DNA of 64,000 bases from Diploscapter coronatus (lineage: Eukaryota; Nematoda; Chromadorea; Rhabditida; Rhabditidae), in NCBI GenBank assembly GCA_964036155.1, contig OZ038423.1, forward strand, positions 69,455,249-69,519,248. The letters run 5' to 3'. Of the stretch, positions 55,883 through 64,000 are shown in pieces (within the stretch, counting starts at the first letter, position 1; every line of letters begins with the position of its first letter). Position numbers and translations under genes: made by a program. The notes below the pieces were generated by a model. It did not search any database and was not told the origin of the DNA. It saw only the letters and a list, made by a program, of their open reading frames with translations.

Positions 55883-58334
55883 ATGGGAAATTCCGAATCT
55901 ACGGCTTCGTTAAATAATTCGCCTAGAGTTGGATCTCAATCAGCTAGATCGGCTAGGGCCCCACTAGGACGATGCAATTCCTCGAACAGCACAAAATCTC
56001 GACCCCAATCGATTTCGCCGACACTAAATGGAAGAAGCAATAGCGTTAGGTAACTGGCATAGTGTTACAAATTAGCATATGCTAAAAATGGCTAATTTTA
56101 GAAAAAACCCTCCTCCAGGATCCATGACTTGTGAGCCTCTGCGAAGATCGAGAACTTGTAGGGTTAGGGATAGGTAAGATTAGCTAATTTAACATGATAA
56201 GTTCAAATTTAACAGAATATAAGGTGTTTCAGCATAATTTTACAGCTTTTTTCTTGAACAGAATTTTTATTACAATTTATTTTTTTGAAAACGATCAACA
56301 GGATTTGATTAACCTCGGTGGAAGATTTATGTAAATGTATGGCTTTACTCACTTTCCATTTATGGGCATACCGATGACGAAGTGAAATTTCGAAGTTTTC
56401 CTTAACATTGAGCCTGCGGTTTTTCGATAATAAATCACTATGCATCGATGCAAATTAAAAACGGTTCTCGGATTCGGAATTATAATGAAATTTTGTGTAT
56501 TTTTCATAGCAAATTTGGCCAGAAACTTAAAAAATACAAATTTTCGATTTTTCTGCGGCCAAGTCCGGGGAAACGAGTCCGCTACCGGTATGCCCAGATC
56601 ATATTTTATATGGAAAGTGGGTAAAACTACATTTTCATAAATCCCCCATCAAGGTGAACTAAATCCCGTTGACCGTTTTCAAAAATAAATTATAGTAAGC
56701 ATTTGATTCAAGGAAAAAGTTTTTAAATTATGATGAGACACGCTGTAATGTTAATTCTAGGAGTATCCGAAGGGCGGTGTGCTCCATTACGGGACTAACG
56801 ATTCATCAAAAAGCTCTATTGGCTAGGAAGTGGCGAAGAATGGATAATAGTGAGCTGAAAATTAACATGTTGTTAAACTGGTAAATGACTTAGGAACGAT
56901 TTATGAAATGGGTCGAAGAATGTTCGAACAAATATTCGTTGAAAATCCACAATACCTAGTGTATATCGATCTGAGGGACGCTACAAATTGGCATAACCAT
57001 ATCAATTTCAAGATTCACGTGCAGGTAACATATAAATACTAACGCTGTCGTAATTTTGTTAAACACTGCTTAATTACATACCTTTCTAGTGCTAAATATT
57101 AACACTACTGTTAGTTTTTAGCTAAAGTTTTTCACATATACTTTTTATATCTAAAATTTATCAAATTCTGCAAAATTTGCCAGGCTTTATTATTTTAGCA
57201 AAACTAATCCCTTATATCCGGCGGTTTCAGAGATTCGTTAATGCGTTAATCGACTCCATGCGAAGACTGAAAGAGCCCTCCTTGGCCGTGGATATCTTGA
57301 GGGATTTTGGAGCGAGTTATGCTAGGTAAGCAAAATAGTTTAGTTCCAAATTATTCCCAAAAATGTCCCCAGAGAACATTTCATTAACTTTTTCTTCCAG
57401 AACTCCCAACGTTAAAAGAGTCTCCGCTCTGTACTTCGAAAAGCTAGCAAATTCGCTGAATCAAACGGCAGCTCAGCTGCAAGAGTCGGATCATTTAGAG
57501 CTCGAAGTAAGATATCTTATTTCTAAAATTAAACGAGGTTCTTCGATTTAGAAATCTCGAATAGAAGACCCCTCGGATTCTTCATTGTCGAGCGAAGGCG
57601 ACAAGGCTATGATAGATTCGACGGTAATTTTAATTTTTTTTAATTATTTAAAGCTTAATATTATTCAAGTTAATGAAGATCCTAAGTATTAAAATATCGT
57701 AATTTAACTTTAAATTGACAACTTTTAGCTTAATCATATTAAAACTATCATGTTAGTTTCATATTAAATTGATTTGTTTTATTTAAATTAAGTAATTATA
57801 TTTGAATTTTAGTCCGGCTACTCAACGACCTGTACTTCACTCCCCTCCTCTGCGAGATGTTCATCTAGGACCTTCACCTCAAGAAGCTCCGAGACTCATA
57901 TGGAAATATTGAAGGAAAACCTAAATGATGCTATTTCAAATGGTACATCAATAAGCCGACGATGTTCAGGTAATTAAAAAGAGATAATTAGGGCAATTAA
58001 GTCTGAGTTTAATTACCTTAATTAAGTATAGATAATGAACTATTTAATTACTCCAATTATAGGAAACTGCAATCACGACCATAACGGGAAGAGTATCTGC
58101 CCGATTACCGCCGAGGCTTGGATCGTTCTGTCTGCATTTTTAGCGAATCAGGTAGAAATTAGCATGCATCCCTGAAAAAATGACTGTTTTCAGATAAAAT
58201 TCGGCTATGAAATGGAAAAATTACTTCAAACAGAGATGGCGAAATTAGGGCTAATAGAAAAGTTCACAAATCCAGTCCAGGAAGTTTGCAGACATGCACA
58301 CTTCTCGCACGAACCGCCCACACAATTTGCATAA
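55883..58334 (+). CDS. Globin (nematode GLB type) with extended N-terminus and inserted Ser-rich loop
   Basis: Exons: 55883-56049, 56102-56173, 56761-56849, 56894-57024, 57231-57325, 57401-57506, 57552-57623, 57813-57969, 58063-58151, 58194-58334; 372 residues, phases consistent. Residues 1-80 are basic and Ser-rich and begin MGNSES, a good N-myristoylation site as in several C. elegans globins. The globin core begins at ITGLTIHQKALLARKWRRM. FEQIFVENPQYLVYI and FVNALIDSMRRL resemble helices C-E. The last helices are AEAWIVLSAFLANQIKFGYE, a typical G-H pattern. Between helix F and G there is an insert of about 100 acidic/Ser/Arg residues. Where the proximal His is expected (LG..HA) the sequence is LRDFGASYAR, so His may be replaced by Tyr. 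It probably acts as a membrane-tethered signalling or redox globin; this is inference. Confidence 0.75.
56213..56750. mobile_element. Non-autonomous DNA transposon or foldback element in globin intron 2
   Basis: Long inverted arms of about 160 bp (56213-56373 and 56584-56750) share many blocks: ATAATTT, AATTTATTTTT, GAAAACGRTCAACRGGATTT, GATTTATG, TTTAC.CACTTTCCAT, GGGCATACCG. The loop is about 210 bp. The element is flanked by TTAA on both sides (56209-56212 and 56751-56754), as for TTAA-target elements. No transposase is present; an open frame in the loop is unsupported. Its right end lies 6 nt from the exon 3 acceptor. Confidence 0.75.
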
Positions 58335-58606
58335 TATGTTGATTTTAGTAGATTTAAAATTTTCTTGCATTTCCTAGAGAAATTGATGAATTCCATGAAA
58401 AATTCCAAGTTCATTCATTTTTCCTATTTTTAGGAGAAAAATGTTATCATTTCCACTGTGAACAATATTACGGACCAATTTATGATAATTATTGATTTTT
58501 GTATTATTTTATGCATTGATTTAATAAACGTATTTATCATCTGACATTTCAAGTTTAATTTTTAGACCTACTGTATTAGACATCGGTCCTTCTTCTTATT
58601 TCTCTC

Positions 58607-58665
58607 CTTTGCTTACACTCCCTCACTCTAAAATTCGGTGTCTAATAAATGAATACAATTTTTGA
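58607..58665 (+). repeat. Direct repeat copy 1 flanking the Cys-loop receptor gene
   Basis: Begins CTTTGCTTACACTCCCTCAC and continues through CTAAAATTCGGTGTCTAATAAATGAATACAA. It differs from the copy at 61346 by only a few bases over about 55 bp. It lies 273 nt downstream of the globin stop codon. Confidence 0.8.
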
Positions 58666-59028
58666 CGATGTTAAATGATGAAAAATCTGAATAATCTTTG
58701 AGAAAATTTATTGAAGTTACGATATGAATAAAATATCCAATAAAATGCATATTGTGCAACTTTTTAATTGCATATCGAATTCAACATTCCATACGATTTG
58801 ATATTTGAAAATTATACGGTTTAACATTTCACATTTGTATTCCGTGCAAGGTATTAATAATTTTTCAATTTACAGAAACCTTTATTCAGTTACCAAAATA
58901 CCAAATAGCACAAGTTTATGATCAACCCAAATTGAAAAAGTAACATAAGAACATGTCCACTGTAGTGTAATGCTTGTCTTGCGATTCTTCTAAAATTTTA
59001 ATTTTTGAAAAAAAACAACCAACTTATT

Positions 59029-60964
59029 TTACGCTTTCTTATTCTTCTCTTCTGTCGGTTGAATCCATCTTTTGATGATATACCGAATAATCGGCCTTCG
59101 GACCATAGCAGTTAAATAAGCTGCCAAAGTTAGCGATAAATCAATGTAAACATTTTGAGCTAAAGTTTGGAATTCGAAGAAATTCCTAAAATCCACTTAC
59201 CTAAATATGGTACATCTTCGGTCTTTGGAAGAGATTCTGATAGAATATTCAGAATAAAGGCTAGTGCAGTCACATTTGCCACCATTAAATGGAGCTAAAT
59301 TTTTAAAAATAAAAAAAATATTTTGCGAACTTCAGCCATTCTGATTGCAAGAATTGAATGATCTCTTTAGAGTAAATATATATAATTGTTGCATCGAAAC
59401 GTGCTTAGACCATTTCAGAGTCGGTAAATTGTAAATTTCATGGCATAATTGCATTTCAAATACCATGAAATTTATAAATGGTCTTAAATATTTAAAGGTT
59501 GTTAGAGAAAATTACCTGTGAAGTGGAGTCTTGTGATTCTTTAAAGACCCCGAAGATTGTTAGAATGCAGATTACGAAGTATGGAAGTGTAATTAACGTC
59601 ACGTAAAATGTAGCATGTCGTTTCAGACTGAATGTGTACATGCTGGCGTAGAAGTTTCGTGGATTATTCACTACAGTCACGTTACTCAAAGTCCACTCGC
59701 TGCTAGACTGCAAATTCTATGTCAGATACCACTGTTTTCTGGTATTAAATTATCATGTGCATTTTTGTTATCCTTCATTTGATACTGGGATGATTCATAG
59801 TTGCATAGATCATGAAACAATCTCTCCTATACAGGCGAAACTTACAGATGTGTACAAATTTTCAACCGTTAGACTCATTGGGATATCTACTTTGACATTG
59901 GCTTGAATACTGTAACTTCCCATGGTAAGTTTACAGTTCTGAGTATCGAATGGCATGTTGCGGACCTATAATTTTTCTGATTTGTTTTTTAAAGTGAGGG
60001 AAAAATACATCAATACTACAGACGATATTCGTCGATGCGCTGACCATTGCGCTAGCACTTCCGTTATAGAAGATTTTCACGATTCTTTGACCTTCATTAC
60101 GGTCATCTCGAAATCCATTACTGAAATTTTCAGAAATTTCGAGAAGATGATAAAAAGAATCAACTGAATATTATGAGACAATCAACGATTTCCTACATAT
60201 AACACCAATTAAGTCTAGATAATTTTTTCTTCAGAAACCTAATCATAAATTGAAATTTAATGTTTTTACATCTTTACTTACTTTGACCAAATCGTTATGT
60301 CGGGCATCCAAATTCTCTTAGGGTAGACGAAAATGGAATCGATTCCATTATAATCTGCTGGATTCCACGTTAGTCGATAATCAGCCCAACTCTGAATTCA
60401 TACCCTTCAAATTTTAGAGCAAAAAAATCAGACCATAAGATAAACGACGACCAAATCGACTTGTTCAATTGTCTCCTCCTACAAATTATTTATTTTTTCA
60501 TAAATTTGAATAGTGATAAATTCTTACAACATCGACAATTTTCAAGAACCATAAAGATATTGTAATCCCTTGAGGATTTTCAGTCGCACTTGGGTGAACT
60601 AAAATAACATAGATTTTTTCAAATGATCGAAGTTCAACCATTATATGGGGCCATGAATCTGCTGTAATTCGTAAAGAGATTTTCGTAGAGCTTGTCTTGA
60701 GCTTCGTCTCCTAAAATAGTATTCAAAAATCGAATTGATGGAAACTCGAAATAATGAAATGATTTATTCACAGTATGAAGCAAAATTGTATTTTTGGAAA
60801 CTTGCAATTTCCCGCCATATTTTTTGAAGAATGCTTGGCTTACCATTTTTATAAACCATGGCTGCTTCACCATAACTATTCATGAATAAGTTGAAAATCA
60901 CAATGACGATTGCGAAAACTAAACAAAAATCGAGCATGACCAAAATAGACGCGAATTTTTGCAT
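59029..60964 (-). CDS. Cys-loop ligand-gated ion channel subunit with three membrane segments
   Basis: Exons (minus): 60964-60844, 60710-60639, 60598-60528, 60478-60434, 60391-60282, 60120-60009, 59965-59846, 59707-59516, 59294-59201, 59159-59029; 355 residues, phases consistent. A hydrophobic N-terminal segment acts as signal or anchor. KLYENLFTNYSRFMAP is the usual first helix, then RLTWNPADYNG, RIWMPDITIW and the Cys loop CSIDVRNMPFDTQNC. M1 is YVTLITLPYFVICILTIFGVF, M2 LHLMVANVTALAFILNILSE, and M3 NVYIDLSLTLAAYLTAMV. A short basic tail then ends in TAA, so M4 is absent. No vicinal Cys pair is seen in loop C. Nematode lgc genes include divergent members of this type; whether it forms a channel is unknown. 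Confidence 0.9.
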
Positions 60965-61345
60965 ATGAGTTGACAAAATACGGGTAATGTTATCATTATA
61001 TTTCTAAATTTGAAGAGCCATTTGAACGGATATCGCATTTCAAAAATGCATCAGACGTTTTTGATGCTGAGCACCCACTAGACTATATTTTATTTGCTCG
61101 ACATTGCATAATTTATTTTTATCAGACAGCTTAGATGGGTTACTCATTTGCTATGATATTGCAATCATCAAAGATTGAAGAATCACTTTGTACCATTTTA
61201 TTTATATTGGTTACTAAAATAATAGAGCAAGTAAATTGATAACTAAACCGATCTCAAATAAGATCATCATGAAGTATCCACTATAATGAAGGAAATTCCG
61301 AATTACTTTCCTAAAACTATTTTCATCGCTCTCTTTTAAAAAACA

Positions 61346-61403
61346 CTTTGCTTACACTCGCTCACTCTAAAATTCGGTATCTAATAAATGAATACAGTTT
61401 TGG
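61346..61403 (+). repeat. Direct repeat copy 2 flanking the Cys-loop receptor gene
   Basis: Begins CTTTGCTTACACTCGCTCAC and continues through CTAAAATTCGGTATCTAATAAATGAATACAG. Same orientation as copy 1, 2.74 kb away, with the receptor gene between. Confidence 0.8.
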
Positions 61404-62024
61404 ATCAAAAACTCGAGATTCTTGAATTTCATAACTCAGATAATTTGGTAAAGGTCAAAGAATCTAAATTATTATTTAAGCGATTTACACTTTAGCGATC
61501 TTCAATTTCTCCAGTTAAAAACTGAAGTTTAAGACATGAACTTTCATGGTACATAATTAATACGTTCATTTTCATCAGAAATTTTGGAAAATTACGGATA
61601 ACGCGATTATGCAGAGGGTGCGGGTCAAATCCTCTTACTTTTTCGTGAAAATAGTATGGCGTTAGAGAAAAAACTGGGGGACTTGACCTGCACTCCCATT
61701 TACTGTGTCGATCTTGCATTTATGATTCTGCTCAGGTAAATGTTATTAAATAAATTGTAGTCATTTTGAGAATTCTTTGGTCTTCAGCGGGCTTTTTCAA
61801 TCCCACTTTTGAAGTTTAATTTTCGGAATTGTTGGGTGGGAAAATATTCACATTTGTGAAGGGTTGGCGACTTTTGCTTACCACAAGTCATACCCGCGCT
61901 TCTATCCTCTTTCCAAAAATGCCACTTGGCAATAAGAGAGGGTTTTTTCGCGCTCTGGCTTTACATCATTACCTGGAGGCTCAAATTCGTCATTTATCTT
62001 CGTCCTTCTTGACTTTTCGATTTT

Positions 62025-62137
62025 TTCGCTTTAATTGCCCAATTATTTGTTCGTGGTTAATTGACTAATCATCGATAATTAACCAATTAACCACGAGCAA
62101 ATCGATAGTGACAATTAGGCAATTTAAATGTCGCGAA
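62025..62137. repeat. Foldback (palindromic) element, about 113 bp
   Basis: Core arms ATTTGTTCGTGGTTAATTG (62045-62063) and CAATTAACCACGAGCAAAT (62084-62102) pair over 19 bp with one mismatch around a 20-nt loop. Outer blocks TTCGC/GCGAA and TTTAATTGCC/GGCAATTTAAA extend the pairing. Its AATTA-rich sequence resembles several short introns in the window. Confidence 0.7.
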
Positions 62138-62587
62138 CTGCGGCCTTCGCTTATTTCATTTCGTAGAAAAATCATATTTTTCTGTTATCAGATTGCATCT
62201 ATCCCCGATGTTAGAAAATGTCTTTTCCTCCTTCCTCGTGCTTTCTGCCTTAAAATAAAAGCAGCATTTCTCACCAGATTTATTTTTTATACTGATTTTT
62301 CTGTTGCTTTGAATAAAAGGTTTAATTACCCAAGTTTGAGGTACTGTCTTCACTGCTGTTTACTCCAATTTCCCACACCCCTAACGCCTACTAATTGCAC
62401 ACACGGGAGCTGGCCTGATTAACCATTTTGCCGTTTTAAATACGTACTGTGAGAATGTTGCCGTTCTGTCTGGCACTTTTCAAATCTAGCCACATAAGAG
62501 AAGGCTTATTCCTTCAATTATCAGAAAATTAGCAAATTCATTCATATTTATTTCATTGGCCATAATACTTTCTAATTTCTTGTGATC

Positions 62588-64000
62588 ATGAGGTTCGTTG
62601 ACTATCAATATTATAATGACCCGTTGAGTATGGTAATGGGGTTAATGATACTCTTGGTGAGAATTTTTAAAATTTATTTTTTCAATAGAAAGACTATTTT
62701 AGGACGGCATTGTAGGACTACTATGCAGTGCCCTCATATTCGTTTCATTCTTCAATGCTAATGAGAAAACTTCGTTCAATTTGATTTGTTTATTTCGGGC
62801 ATTCAATAACACCGTGAATTTGATAGTTTTCGTCACTGATATCTCAACTCTAACTCTTTTGTAAGTCTCATAAATTTTTTTTAAAATTCTGATGAAAAGT
62901 GTAGCGGATGGACAATCTATCCAATCGAACTCGAAAGTAATGCCATAGATTTCTCGGTAATGCTATACACAATCAATCAGCATATCTGCATTTTACTCGT
63001 GATCAACCGATTCATAGCTCTATATTTCCCAACATATTATCAAAAACTCTGTGGAATAAAGCCGACACTGGTATTCTAAAAATTAGTCTTCAAGTCACAA
63101 TATCAGTTTTAGGCAGTTCTCGCCATCCTGTACTTGATCAAAGTAATTAAAGCCGCCGAGAACATCTATTACATGATCTTCAAAGGTAGTTGCCATTCAA
63201 ATCTTAACTTTCGGAACTTCCAAATTAAGATCGAAAAGTTGACTTTACCTATTACTCCCCTGATGACATGATGCATATATTTCCAATGTAAGAATTTATC
63301 GTCGAAAATGTGATTAATTTCAACAAATCCTACAATTTTTCTAATTTATATCTCTTAGGGACGACGAAATATTAACTAATAACGAAACCAACACTACCGA
63401 TAGTGCTGCCCTTGGGTCACAAGATTTTGCTTTTAGTACTCTTGCATTAGCTGGTATCGCAGTAGTATTAGACGCTGTGATATTTGGAAGAGTCATCTTT
63501 TACTACGTGAGTCTAAATCAAAAGGAAGCCTATGATAATTCATACTTTGACTTTCAGCTGCATCAATCGCAAGATCGTAATCTTCAAAATAATAGGAAGA
63601 AAGTCAAGAAAAACATTAGACTATTTTTCCAGGTTAGATACAAACTTTGAATAATAATAAACTTTTCGAATTTTAGACGCTGCTTCAAGATTGTCTTTGC
63701 GTAGTCGACGTGTCTTTTATACTGTATCTCAAGTAATCAATTACGATTTATAAAATTAATAGCTGTTTGAAAAACTTCATTAGGATTAGTATATTTTGAA
63801 ATTTACCAGAAAATCTTGTTAACCTTATAAGAATCGTATGTTTTTTCAGTCGTCTATTTCAATCACGGTTTTGGAACTTCATATCGTGGACGTTCGTGTG
63901 GGAGAATGTCCATACACTCGACTCGTAACCAAACTCCTCATTTTTCCAAACATTATCAAATTTAGATTGATCATGCTGCTCTTTGCAGACCAGAAGGAAA
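62588..64000 (+). CDS. Serpentine chemoreceptor, Srx-like 7TM GPCR, partial
   Basis: Exons: 62588-62656, 62703-62860, 62905-63070, 63113-63185, 63230-63287, 63359-63506, 63558-63632, 63677-63732, 63850-63924, and 63966 onward past the window end. Seven hydrophobic helices can be placed: MVMGLMILLDGIVGLLCSAL, a second after CLFRAF, VMLYTINQHICILLVI followed by NRFIALYFPTYY, PTLAVLAILYLI, LALAGIAVVLDAVIFG, TLLQDCLCVVDVSFILYL, and VWENVHTLDSLIMLLF. NRF-x-AL-x-FP-x-Y after the third helix and the FFQTLLQDC and H-x-x-D-x-x-I blocks fit the Srx family of nematode odorant receptors in ciliary membranes. The ligand is unknown. The donor at 63925 (TC|GTAACC) overlaps an in-frame TAA; splicing to 63966 restores the usual end. 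Confidence 0.85.

Larger units (their letters stand above)
60965..62587. other. Intergenic between divergent receptor genes
   Basis: It holds the second direct repeat (61346-61403) and a foldback at 62025-62137. 61829-62420 contains open frames on both strands without motif or splice support. GGGTCAAATCC at 61622 looks like a tRNA B box, but no matching A box or cloverleaf is found. No gene seen. Confidence 0.4.

Noticed and set aside
61615..61635. GGGTCAAATCC resembling a tRNA B box
   Set aside because: No A box or acceptor stem at the right distance upstream.

Overview
The window is nuclear DNA of a nematode, most likely a free-living rhabditid. It is AT-rich, with many short introns that start GTAAGT-like and end in TTTTCAG or a close variant, and with exons clearly richer in GC than their surroundings. 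The gene families are a typical nematode set: an ODR-3-type G-alpha, an Srx chemoreceptor, a TWK potassium channel, a HOT/ODR-2 protein, a ShK protein, a nematode-type globin and a three-pass Cys-loop receptor. I built exon models by eye from splice sites, reading phase and protein family pattern. Total coding length divides by three in the complete models, and joined phases agree except at one junction in the chitin-binding/LDLa gene. No gene was confirmed by database search.

Layout, left to right: (1) 0.1-3.0 kb, minus: a phospholipase B1-like (GDSL) paralogue, cut by the left edge, whose catalytic blocks look lost. (2) 6.0-6.5 kb, plus: a small one-pass membrane protein with a likely GC-AG intron. 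(3) 7.4-10.3 kb, plus: a Scratch/Snail-type zinc finger protein with only three fingers. (4) 13.9-17.3 kb, plus: a polypeptide GalNAc-transferase. (5) 19.8-22.1 kb, plus: a secreted WAP/Kunitz protein. (6) 26.7-28.5 kb, plus: a HOT/ODR-2-family GPI-type protein, converging on (7) 28.6-29.8 kb, minus: a secreted two-ShK-domain protein with a nine-copy 24-bp coding minisatellite. (8) 31.7-34.5 kb, plus: a two-pore potassium channel. (9)-(12) 35.5-44.1 kb, all minus: a UDP-glycosyltransferase, a small three-finger (Ly6-like) protein, a chitin-binding/LDLa protein, and Mediator subunit MED27. (13) 46.9-51.2 kb, plus: the G-alpha subunit odr-3. (14) 55.9-58.3 kb, plus: a globin with a 0.54-kb foldback element in an intron. 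(15) 59.0-61.0 kb, minus: a Cys-loop receptor subunit without the fourth membrane segment. (16) 62.6 kb to the right edge, plus: an Srx-type chemoreceptor.

The genes do not form one pathway, but several belong to chemosensory or neuronal biology (odr-3, Srx receptor, HOT protein, TWK channel, Cys-loop subunit, Scratch-type factor) and several to secreted or cuticular chemistry. The most unusual signal is outside the proteins. Short introns of unrelated genes share recognisable sequence: an AATTA-rich GTAATTATCCAGATTA type, an AATTAGCATATTTTAAA type, and an AAAAGCTGATCTTCAT type that forms small arrays. This looks like families of recurrent, possibly introner-like or repeat-seeded introns. Several foldback (MITE-like) elements are also present.
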